From the IMG/VR virus record IMGVR_UViG_3300028844_000008, positions 1 through 24,791 of that record: a stretch of DNA of 24,791 nucleotides. One strand, 5' to 3'. How positions within the stretch are numbered: the stretch's first letter is position 1; every line of letters begins with the position of its first letter. Positions 1 to 6,027 of the stretch are shown here, piece after piece. This DNA comes from a virus. A program made the position numbers and the translations under genes. The notes under the pieces are model-generated. The model had not been told where the DNA came from, did no database searches, and was given only the letters and a program-made list of their open reading frames with translations.

Positions 1-150
1 GTTTATTTTGTTGATAGAATAAGACGCGTCAACAAGGGATGGATAGTTATAGTATTGGAATATGAGACATTGCCAGAAGAAATTATTAGCGATTATTTAC
101 TTAATGATTATATAAACGAATTAGTTAAAATAGGGGAGTTGGCACTATGA
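1..150 (+). CDS. C-terminal end of a truncated upstream gene, unknown function
   Basis: An open frame runs from base 1 (frame 1) to a TGA at 148-150, giving 49 residues; the start lies outside the window. The visible peptide begins VYFVDRIRRVNKGW and ends LVKIGELAL. It reads like genuine coding sequence: it alternates hydrophobic and charged residues and its stop overlaps the next start as ATGA, which is the arrangement used by real genes further along this window. I do not recognise the family. The overlap suggests translational coupling with the Cys-rich gene that follows. Confidence 0.6.
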   Translation, partial: VYFVDRIRRVNKGWIVIVLEYETLPEEIISDYLLNDYINELVKIGELAL

Positions 151-893
151 GTAACGGGTATATAATTTATGAAGGTAAAAGCTTGATTGATAATAAACCC
201 ATTGTTGCAATAGCGACTGTTGATAGTAGCAATAAAAAGACTGGTGCAATGGTTCAAACATGGATTCTACGTTCGGATATAGATCCTGTTACAGCCTCTA
301 GAACTGGTGAAGATTATTCTATTTGTGGCAATTGCCCACATCGGGGAGTCGCTAGTGATAAAGACACTGGTCAAGCTTTAAATCGTACTTGTTATGTTAA
401 TCTAATATTCGCACCTAATAACATATATAAGAGTTACAAACGCGGCATATATAAACACGCCACAACTCATAAAGAGCTAAGAGCTATAGGTTTACTAAGG
501 GGAGTCCGTTTAGGCTCTTACGGTGACCCACTAGCCATAAATAGATCTATTTGGGACTCGCTTACTAGTGGCGCGGAATATGTGACCGCATATACTCACC
601 AAGCAAACACAATGCCAGAGTCGATCATGACTAGCGCGGATAATCTACAACAAGCAGAGTCGGCATGGAGTCGTAGTGAAAGAACGTTTAGAGTTATTAG
701 CTCAATTGATAAACTGGTAAAAGGTAAAGAGATCTTATGTCCGGCTAGTGATGAATATAAAGAGTTATATAATAAACCAAAGAGAACTTGTGCAACTTGC
801 AAGTTATGTGGTGGCAATAGCGTCAAAGGTAAATCGGTTGCGATTGTCGCGCACGGTACGTCCAAACGTAAGGCTAAAGAGCTAGTCGAATGA
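147..893 (+). CDS. Conserved phage protein with two cysteine clusters, function unknown
   Basis: 248 residues. The N-terminal part contains IVAIAT and KTGAMVQTWIL segments, then a Cys cluster (C60-x2-C63, followed by H65 and C82, in ICGNCPHRG). The C-terminal part has C198 in ILCPAS and then C215-x2-C218-x2-C221 (CATCKLCGG), followed by an IVAHG segment. I recall this overall plan from uncharacterised phage proteins (possibly the DUF7227 group), but I cannot name a reaction. The spacing of cysteines suggests a bound metal, zinc or an iron-sulfur cluster; that is inference. It overlaps the upstream ORF by ATGA and is the last gene before the long non-coding control region, so it belongs to an upstream transcription unit rather than to the structural operon. 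A possible SD, AGGGGAG-like (taggggagtt), lies about 10 bases before the ATG. Confidence 0.75.
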   Translation: MSNGYIIYEGKSLIDNKPIVAIATVDSSNKKTGAMVQTWILRSDIDPVTASRTGEDYSICGNCPHRGVASDKDTGQALNRTCYVNLIFAPNNIYKSYKRGIYKHATTHKELRAIGLLRGVRLGSYGDPLAINRSIWDSLTSGAEYVTAYTHQANTMPESIMTSADNLQQAESAWSRSERTFRVISSIDKLVKGKEILCPASDEYKELYNKPKRTCATCKLCGGNSVKGKSVAIVAHGTSKRKAKELVE

Positions 894-926
894 CATAATA
901 CTTTTATAGAATGACTCCCTCAACTG

Positions 927-944
927 GCGGCCTTTCGAGGCCGC
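927..944 (+). terminator. UUCG-loop hairpin, probable transcription end of the upstream cluster
   Basis: A perfect 7-bp stem GCGGCCT/AGGCCGC encloses the tetraloop TTCG, 33 bases after the stop of the Cys-rich gene. Stable GC-rich stems with UUCG loops are typical of intrinsic terminators. The run of T expected immediately after the stem is missing (gctcgcctcg follows), so termination could be partial or Rho-assisted, or the hairpin could act as a 3' end stabiliser. Confidence 0.55.
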
Positions 945-995
945 GCTCGCCTCGTCAAGTAAAAACTTTTGTCAAGCCCTAAATTTAATCTTATG

Positions 996-1041
996 TGTTG
1001 TAATTTTGCAACATGGTTAACCTTGTGACATTTTTGCAACA
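996..1041. promoter_or_regulatory. Candidate operator: TTTTGCAACA motif twice, one as an inverted repeat
   Basis: TTTTGCAACA occurs at 1004-1013 and again at 1032-1041. The first copy is the right half of an 18-bp near-palindrome, TGTTGTAATTTTGCAACA (996-1013). Both sit 35-80 bases upstream of the -35 box of the strong promoter, a usual place for activator or repressor sites. There is no direct evidence for a binding protein. Confidence 0.3.
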
Positions 1042-1077
1042 GTTTGTAATAAATCTGCCCCGAATCTAAAATAATGC

Positions 1078-1106
1078 TTGACATTAAGTGGGACCCTCCG
1101 TATAAT
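1078..1106 (+). promoter_or_regulatory. Perfect consensus sigma70 promoter for the packaging/structural operon
   Basis: TTGACA (1078-1083) and TATAAT (1101-1106) are both exact consensus hexamers, separated by the optimal 17 bases. The predicted start is near 1112-1114, which gives a leader of about 385 nt before terS. It points rightward into the long run of co-oriented late genes, and it follows a hairpin that would insulate it from upstream transcription. The hexamers are read directly; activity and timing are inferred. Confidence 0.8.
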
Positions 1107-1259
1107 ACGCAAAGTGATTCGGTGGGGGCGTAACCACCCATATGTCCAAAATAAAAAATTTGGTAACGATTCGTACCTGTGTGTCAACAAAAAAGATTCG
1201 TTAGAAAACAGCAGTTTATAAAAAAAATAAAATTTGTGTGTTACAAACAACAAAAAAAG

Positions 1260-1381
1260 TACATATATATATGTAGAGAGACATACTTAAGTATAATACT
1301 TAAGTTTTAAACTTATAAATATATATACATATAGATTATAAACTTATAAATTATTATTAGTAAGTATAATACTTAAGTATA
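1260..1381. repeat. AT-rich array of palindromes and direct repeats
   Basis: Bases 1261-1380 contain only 18 G or C in 120 (15%). Within this block there is a 16-bp perfect palindrome TACATATATATATGTA (1260-1275), the 12-bp palindrome ATACTTAAGTAT twice (1283-1294 and 1369-1380) with a third partial copy ATACTTAAGT at 1296-1305, an 18-bp exact direct repeat TAAGTATAATACTTAAGT (1288-1305 and 1361-1378), and TAAACTTATAAAT twice (1308-1320 and 1339-1351). It lies in the leader of the packaging operon, 115 bases before terS. Candidate roles are the TerS binding part of a packaging site, a replication origin or DNA-unwinding element, or operator sites; sequence alone does not decide between them. 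Confidence 0.65.
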
Positions 1382-1396
1382 CAGGAAGTTTTCTTT

Positions 1397-1475
1397 GTTG
1401 ATCTCATTCAACCAGAACAAACTGTACCAATAGCTCACTTGACAGAGTAAAGTTCTGCCGATGAGTGGGATCAAC
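1397..1475 (+). ncRNA. 79-nt extended hairpin in the leader of the terminase genes
   Basis: The arms 1397-1410 (GTTGATCTCATTCA) and 1462-1475 (TGAGTGGGATCAAC) pair over 14 positions, 12 Watson-Crick and 2 G-U. Inside, CAGAAC (1413-1418) pairs with GTTCTG (1452-1457), and CTGT (1422-1425) can pair with ACAG (1442-1445), giving a three-tier stem with a 16-nt apical loop. It ends 21 bases before the terS ATG. The two G-U pairs mean the structure is better as RNA than as a DNA inverted repeat, which favours a cis-acting leader RNA; a cos or pac element remains possible. No known riboswitch class is recognised. Confidence 0.5.
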
Positions 1476-1496
1476 CAATTAAACTAAGTAAAGAAT

Positions 1497-1895
1497 ATGG
1501 ACAAGAAACCACCACTCCCTTACAGTGAACTTGTTGCTAAGAAGATAAAGGATGGCATCCGTAATGGTGTGTCTGTAAAAGACATCATGGGATCTATTCA
1601 GAAATATCAATATGCTCCTAGTTCTACTGCTACGTTGTATAAAATCTATGGAGAGTTGATTGCCGAAACTCGTGCTGATGTTGTTGGACAAGTCGGCTCT
1701 GTTATTGTGCAGCAAGCTCTAGATGGTGATTTTAAAGCTGCAGAGTTTTACCTACGTTCTAAAGGTGGTTGGTCACCTACACAGACAATCAATGAAGTTG
1801 AGCAATCAGAAGACCCCGATACTGATGAAGGTGCTATCGACACTTTGATGATGTTGTTAGGCAAGAATGATCCCGATGAAAATAACAGCGACTGA
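1497..1895 (+). CDS. terS: Terminase small subunit (DNA recognition)
   Basis: 132 residues. The N-terminal half (about residues 8-60) looks like a DNA-binding helical segment with VSVKDIMGSIQKY and SSTATLYKIYGEL. The middle holds ALDGDFKAAEFYLRSKGGW (about residues 75-93), which matches the A-x-FYL-x-KGGW element common in small terminases, where it belongs to the oligomerising core. The C-terminus is acidic, as is usual for the part that contacts the large subunit. Small terminases form rings that bind the packaging site and load the large subunit. The large subunit gene follows with a 29-base overlap, which supports the call. The SD is weak (taaag). The site it recognises may lie in the repeat-rich DNA just upstream. 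Confidence 0.8.
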   Translation: MDKKPPLPYSELVAKKIKDGIRNGVSVKDIMGSIQKYQYAPSSTATLYKIYGELIAETRADVVGQVGSVIVQQALDGDFKAAEFYLRSKGGWSPTQTINEVEQSEDPDTDEGAIDTLMMLLGKNDPDENNSD

Positions 1896-3237
1896 CCTTA
1901 GAGAAATATCCCCTGAGAAACTCAAGGAAGTTTTAGACCAACTAGGCCCAAAGAAAACAGAAGAACTCCAACACACTTGGGAGTTTTGGGCTAGACCAGA
2001 GCAACTAGAACCAAATGATGATTGGAATATCTGGATTGCTCTTGCAGGTCGAGGTTGGGGAAAGACTAGAGCAGGTGTTGAGTGGGTAAGACATCAAGTC
2101 AAAAGTGGAAAGAAGCGTATTGCTGCAGTTGCTCCTACTAACTCTGATATTCGTAGGGTTATGGTTGAAGGTGAATCAGGGTTTCTGAATGTTTGTTGGA
2201 AGGGCGATAAGACCTATCGTGGCGGTAGGTTGGGATACCCAAACTGGTCACCGACAAACAGGACACTCACATGGGAGAACGGAGCGAAAGTCGAGTTCTA
2301 CTCAGCGGAAGACCCAGAGAGATTACGTGGACCTCAGTTTCACGCAGCATGGGCAGACGAAGTTGCAGCATGGCGTAACCAACAAGATGTATGGGACATG
2401 CTACAGTTTACCTTACGACTTGGACGCAAACCAAGAGTGATGGTAACGACCACACCGAAGCCCACTAAATTAATGAGGGCTTTGATAGCTTCACCTCATA
2501 GCCACATTACTCGTGGTTCTACATTTGATAACATAGACAACCTTGCCAAACCTTTCCTTGAAACAATTAAAAAAGAATACGAAGGGACAAGACTTGGTAA
2601 TCAGGAACTCTATGCGGAGATGTTGGAAGAGGCTGATGGAGCTTTATGGACAACCGAAGTCCTCGACAAATGTACAATCGAACAAAAAGACATTCCCGAA
2701 CTAAATAGAATTGTTGTTTCAATAGATCCTGCTGTTACGTCTAAGACGGAATCTGATATGACAGGGCTTATTGTTGCAGGTATAGATGTGAATGGAATTG
2801 GCTATGTTCTTGAGGATGCAACAGATCGGTATAGCCCTGCAGAATGGGCTGCAAAAGCTATATCACTATATAAAGCACATAGTGCTGATCGTATTGTTGC
2901 AGAACGCAATCAAGGCGGTGATATGGTTCGCAGAACTCTTGAAGCAGAGGATGAAGCAGTTCCTATCAGGCTTGTACACGCCTCTAGAGGAAAAATGGCT
3001 AGGGCTGAACCTATATCTGCACTCTATGAGAGAGGCAAAGTTAAACATGCTAAAGGGTTGGACGAACTGGAAACGCAAATGAGAACTTGGGAGCCATTAG
3101 GCTCTATGGGTTCCCCAGATCGACTAGACGCTTGTGTTTGGGCCTTAACTGACCTTATGTTGAATGGCGTTACGAACCCTACGCTTCGCCTTTCCTATTC
3201 AAATGCTAAAGGTCTTAGCCAGATACACTTAGGATAA
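1867..3237 (+). CDS. terL: Terminase large subunit, packaging ATPase and nuclease
   Basis: 456 residues, the usual length for this family. The N-terminal ATPase shows Walker A GRGWGKT (residues 61-67), Walker B with the acidic pair D164-E165 (HAAWADE), and the coupling motif VTTTPKP (about 193-199). The C-terminal RNase H-like nuclease shows its acidic triad in SIDP (D287), VAERNQGGD (E346) and SPDRLDA (D418 or D421). The protein docks on the portal, pumps DNA into the procapsid using ATP and cuts the concatemer. The start at 1867 has AGGCAAGA upstream and overlaps terS; an in-frame ATG at 1876 is a less supported alternative. All catalytic residues are present, so it should be active. It belongs to the Terminase_6 type by motif pattern. 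Confidence 0.96.
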   Translation: MIPMKITATDLREISPEKLKEVLDQLGPKKTEELQHTWEFWARPEQLEPNDDWNIWIALAGRGWGKTRAGVEWVRHQVKSGKKRIAAVAPTNSDIRRVMVEGESGFLNVCWKGDKTYRGGRLGYPNWSPTNRTLTWENGAKVEFYSAEDPERLRGPQFHAAWADEVAAWRNQQDVWDMLQFTLRLGRKPRVMVTTTPKPTKLMRALIASPHSHITRGSTFDNIDNLAKPFLETIKKEYEGTRLGNQELYAEMLEEADGALWTTEVLDKCTIEQKDIPELNRIVVSIDPAVTSKTESDMTGLIVAGIDVNGIGYVLEDATDRYSPAEWAAKAISLYKAHSADRIVAERNQGGDMVRRTLEAEDEAVPIRLVHASRGKMARAEPISALYERGKVKHAKGLDELETQMRTWEPLGSMGSPDRLDACVWALTDLMLNGVTNPTLRLSYSNAKGLSQIHLG

Positions 3238-3240
3238 ACG

Positions 3241-4557
3241 ATGAAGAATTTAAGTGAAGGACTAGGCAAGATTGAACTTGGACAGGCAGGTACACACACT
3301 CGCCAAGGAACAATCCGTGCTGATGAGTTTTTACAAGACCTAAAAGGTAAAAGAGCTATTCGTAAGTTTCGTGAGATGCGAGACAACGATAGCACAATTG
3401 GCGCAATCATGTACGCCACAGAACAGGTTCTTAGAGATGTTGATTTCTATGTTGAACCTGCAAACGACACAGATGAAGCGCAGCGTGAAGCTGACTTCGT
3501 AAAATCTGTATTAGAAGACATGGAGCATTCTGTTGATGATCACATCTCAGAAGCTCTCTCGCACTTGACATTTGGTTTCTCATTATTTGAGGTTGTATAT
3601 AAAAGACGCCTTGGACCAGATAACAGAAGTGCGAAGAAATATAGTAAGCACTCTGATGGAAGAATTGGTGTCCGTAAGTTAGCGTCTAGAGCGCAATGGA
3701 CAATAGAACGGTTCGAGGTGGATAAGACAACAGGAGATGTCCTAGGTGTCCACCAAGAACAAAACTACGGAATTAAAACTCTTTTCATACCGTCTACAAA
3801 AATACTACACTACAAGACAACAAACACCAACAACGACCCATCTGGACGTTCTATCCTGCGTAATGCATACTCTGCTTACCAATATCTTAAAAACCTCCAG
3901 AACATCGAAGCGATAGCAGTTGAGCGTGAGTTACATGGTGTACCGATTGGTAGAATTGCTGCAGAATACCTAAGTCCTGACGCAACAGCAGATCAAGCCT
4001 CTGTTAGATCACAAATGGAGAAGATTCTACGTGATCTTAAGTTTAATGAGCAGGGTTATGCCTTGTTGCCCTCAGATGTCTACCGTGATGCTGAAGGAAA
4101 GCCTACAAATCAGCGTATTGTTGATGTTGAGCTTATTGCTTCTAACGGATCTCGAAATATTGACATAAATCCCATCATAAGTCGCTATCAACACGATATT
4201 GCACGTAGTGTTATGGCTGAATTTCTTATGTTGGGGGCAGGAGCCAACGGTTCTTACGCTCTAAGCAAGTCAAAAACCGATTTATTCCTACGGTCTATGG
4301 AATCTTACATAAATTCGATCTTTGATGTGCTAAATAAGCAGCTTGTTGAGCGAATTTGGCAAATGAATGGCCTAAATTTTGATTTAATGCCTAAAATTTG
4401 TGCAGGAGATGTTGCTCCGCATGATTTACGTGAACTTGGTAGCTATTTACGCAACTTAAACGGTGCAAACATAGATTTGAGCGACCAAGAAGATATAGTT
4501 AACGCTCTGTTGGCTAACGCAGAGCTTCCACCTAAGAAAGTAGCAGAAAATGGCTAG
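3241..4557 (+). CDS. Portal protein (Mu gp29/DUF935-like)
   Basis: 438 residues, directly after terL with an AGGA SD. The N-terminal half carries RAIRKFREMRDNDSTIGAIMYATEQ (about 38-62), the typical opening of portals in which the crown and wing follow helices of this kind, then SHLTFGFSLFEVVYK (about 107-121), a hallmark stretch of DUF935 portals. LHYKTTNTNNDPSGRS (about 183-198) and the PIISRYQHDIARSVMAEFLMLGAG segment (about 305-328) also match portals of that family. Twelve copies form the head vertex channel through which DNA enters and to which TerL and then the connectors bind. Position between terL and the head genes agrees. The exact subfamily is my judgement from motifs. Confidence 0.88.
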   Translation: MKNLSEGLGKIELGQAGTHTRQGTIRADEFLQDLKGKRAIRKFREMRDNDSTIGAIMYATEQVLRDVDFYVEPANDTDEAQREADFVKSVLEDMEHSVDDHISEALSHLTFGFSLFEVVYKRRLGPDNRSAKKYSKHSDGRIGVRKLASRAQWTIERFEVDKTTGDVLGVHQEQNYGIKTLFIPSTKILHYKTTNTNNDPSGRSILRNAYSAYQYLKNLQNIEAIAVERELHGVPIGRIAAEYLSPDATADQASVRSQMEKILRDLKFNEQGYALLPSDVYRDAEGKPTNQRIVDVELIASNGSRNIDINPIISRYQHDIARSVMAEFLMLGAGANGSYALSKSKTDLFLRSMESYINSIFDVLNKQLVERIWQMNGLNFDLMPKICAGDVAPHDLRELGSYLRNLNGANIDLSDQEDIVNALLANAELPPKKVAENG

Positions 4558-4921
4558 TTTAGCAGATAGAGTGTTCGATAATGGCCTTACAGTACTAGAT
4601 ACTGAGGCAAACCGCATAGATATTACGTCACAAGAGTCTACAACCTACGCTGAAGCGACTAGCACCCATACTTTAGGCAATTCTACGTCACTTTCCATTG
4701 CTGCCCCCTCTGATCGTGGCGGTGGAGGAAGGGAAGTTGTTATTGCTGCTATCTCAGACGGCTCTGTAAGCGGCACAGGCACTGCAACGCATTATGCGAT
4801 AGTTGACACCTCAAACTCTCGTTTGCTTGCCACAGGCTCTCTCAGCGCCTCTCAGAGCGTAACATCGGGGAATACATTCTCTCTAGCTTCATTCACAATC
4901 GGTATTCCTGACCCTGCATAG
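4550..4921 (+). CDS. Small Ser/Thr-rich structural protein, probable head-region decoration or adhesin
   Basis: 123 residues overlapping the portal stop by 8 bases. Rich in Ser, Thr, Ala and Gly, with short predicted beta strands and a Gly-rich turn (DRGGGGREVVIAA, about residues 55-67). It ends with a VTSGNTFSLASFTIGIPDPA-like segment that I have seen as a recurrent C-terminus in uncharacterised marine phage structural proteins. No enzyme motif or membrane segment is present. It begins a block of four similar beta-rich proteins between portal and protease genes, so a virion surface role is likely but unproven. Confidence 0.65.
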   Translation: MASLADRVFDNGLTVLDTEANRIDITSQESTTYAEATSTHTLGNSTSLSIAAPSDRGGGGREVVIAAISDGSVSGTGTATHYAIVDTSNSRLLATGSLSASQSVTSGNTFSLASFTIGIPDPA

Positions 4922-4928
4922 GTGATTA

Positions 4929-5384
4929 ATGGTCAAACTCGTTAACAGGGCCAAGATGTCCACTAGCACAACTGGGACAGGTACTATAACTCTAGGTTCT
5001 GCTGAGACAGGATACCAAAGTTTTGCTGACGCAGGTGTGGCAGATGGTGATGTTCTTTCTTACGTCATAGAGGACGGAGACAACTTTGAGATTGGTAGGG
5101 GTATCTATACTGCCAGTGGGACAACACTGACCAGAGGATCACTAGAATCCAATAATAGTGGATCAGCTATAACTCTCTCAGGTAATGCAAAAGTTTTTGT
5201 ATCTGCCACTGTTAATGAAGTTTACTCGTACACTACAACTACAATAAATGTAGATCAGACTCTAGATGCTAATGTAGAATATGAAACAGGTAGTGGAACT
5301 ACTATAGATTCTGCAGCTACCCTGACGATACCAGTTAATGCACAGTTAGTAGTCAACACCTACTCAGAAAAACGTCCACTCTAA
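4929..5384 (+). CDS. Phage structural protein with [17 protein letters not shown] motif, function unknown
   Basis: 151 residues. The opening [22 protein letters not shown] is a recurrent N-terminus of phage virion proteins of unknown fold position. It is followed by [24 protein letters not shown] (about 28-51) and [22 protein letters not shown] (about 59-80). These segments describe a small beta domain found either alone or at the head of tail or fibre proteins. The C-terminal part (about 100-151) is a Thr-rich beta tail. SD AGGTGA lies close to the ATG. It is the second gene of the beta-rich block. I assign virion structural protein only. Confidence 0.65.
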   Translation: MVKLVNRAKMSTSTTGTGTITLGSAETGYQSFADAGVADGDVLSYVIEDGDNFEIGRGIYTASGTTLTRGSLESNNSGSAITLSGNAKVFVSATVNEVYSYTTTTINVDQTLDANVEYETGSGTTIDSAATLTIPVNAQLVVNTYSEKRPL

Positions 5385-5392
5385 GGTACACA

Positions 5393-6013
5393 ATGGGATT
5401 GAAATTAAATACTGCGTCAGGTTCGATCACAATAACCGCTGAAGACGGATCAGGTAATGCTGATGTAACTTTACCAAGGGGCGGTATTGGCAGTGTATCT
5501 AATCTATCTGATCTAAGCATAACGGCTAACGCAACAGAGATAAATGTTCTAGATGGTATACCTGCTACACTGACAGCTACAGAGCTTGGGTATGTAGACG
5601 GAGTTACTAGCGCAATACAGACGCAAATAGACGGTAAAATCACAGCAGACGTAACAGGTGAATTTATTGCAGATAGCTATAATGAGACTTACGTGGCAGT
5701 TACGTCAAGTTCTAACGCTACGACTGTAGATTGTCACAATGGTAATGCCTTTAGTCATACTCTAACAGAAAACACAACTTTTACATTCTCTAATCCACCT
5801 GCATCAGGTACAGCTTTTACATTTAGCATAGAGATTATACAGGACGCATCAGCATCAGGCTTTACTGTGACATGGCCTGCCTCTGTAGATTGGCCTAGTG
5901 CAACAGCACCAACTTTAACAGCTACCGCATCTGCAAAGGATGTATTCATTTTCTACACGAGAGATGGCGGTACTACATTCTATGGATTTACGGCAGGTCA
6001 AGCGTTAGGATAA
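5393..6013 (+). CDS. Beta-rich virion protein sharing its C-terminal domain with the fibre-region protein at 20172-21086
   Basis: 206 residues. The N-terminus (GLKLNTASGSITITAEDGSGNADVTLP written in part) is a short beta opening typical of phage fibre proteins. The middle contains ATEINVLDG and TATELGYVDGVTS (about 43-65), the ELN-x-LDG repeat style found in fibre shafts. The C-terminal ~110 residues (from about 95) form a compact beta domain ending DGGTTFYGFTAGQALG. In a hand alignment of the last 107 residues with the protein at 20172-21086, 85 positions are identical. The domain could be a trimerisation or receptor-binding tip. Being in the head gene block, it may form a head fibre or decoration; this is inference. 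Confidence 0.7.
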   Translation: MGLKLNTASGSITITAEDGSGNADVTLPRGGIGSVSNLSDLSITANATEINVLDGIPATLTATELGYVDGVTSAIQTQIDGKITADVTGEFIADSYNETYVAVTSSSNATTVDCHNGNAFSHTLTENTTFTFSNPPASGTAFTFSIEIIQDASASGFTVTWPASVDWPSATAPTLTATASAKDVFIFYTRDGGTTFYGFTAGQALG

Positions 6014-6027
6014 ACAAAGGTAAATAA

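Larger units (their letters stand above)
894..1496 (+). promoter_or_regulatory. 600-base non-coding control region between the upstream cluster and the packaging/structural operon
   Basis: No convincing gene lies here on either strand; the short ORFs present lack start signals and have low-complexity or shadow-like composition. In order it holds a GC-rich UUCG-loop hairpin (927-944), paired TTTTGCAACA motifs (996-1041), a perfect consensus promoter (1078-1106), a small GGTGG/CCACC hairpin (1121-1138), an AT-rich palindrome and direct-repeat block (1260-1381) and a long extended hairpin (1397-1475). The region directly precedes the small terminase gene, where packaging sites (cos or pac) often lie, so it may combine transcription control with DNA packaging. 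The function is inferred from position. Confidence 0.7.

Noticed and set aside
1142-1204. 20-codon ORF (MSKIKNLVTIRT...) just after the strong promoter, possible leader peptide
   Set aside because: No SD at correct distance, low-complexity Lys-rich end in AT-rich DNA, and no attenuator arrangement that depends on its codons could be seen.
1107-1260. tRNA gene or known riboswitch in the leader
   Set aside because: Only a 5-bp GGTGG/CCACC hairpin and a 6-bp bulged stem (1162-1177) were found; no cloverleaf, T-loop motif or known aptamer core.
1314-1352. TATAAATA-like octamers resembling T4 late promoters
   Set aside because: Such strings are expected by chance at about 15% GC, and nothing in the window suggests a T4-type late sigma system; kept only as part of the repeat block.
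1439-1462. Second TTGACA near terS
   Set aside because: No acceptable -10 box 16-18 bases downstream; the hexamer lies in the loop of the leader hairpin.
2189-2440. 83-codon + strand ORF inside terL
   Set aside because: Out of frame with a gene carrying all catalytic motifs; its Thr/Arg/Gln-rich sequence has no family resemblance and no SD.
4550-6013. The genes at 4550, 4929 and 5393 as one frameshifted fibre gene
   Set aside because: Each has its own plausible start and a family-like N-terminus, with clean stops; no frame continues across the boundaries.
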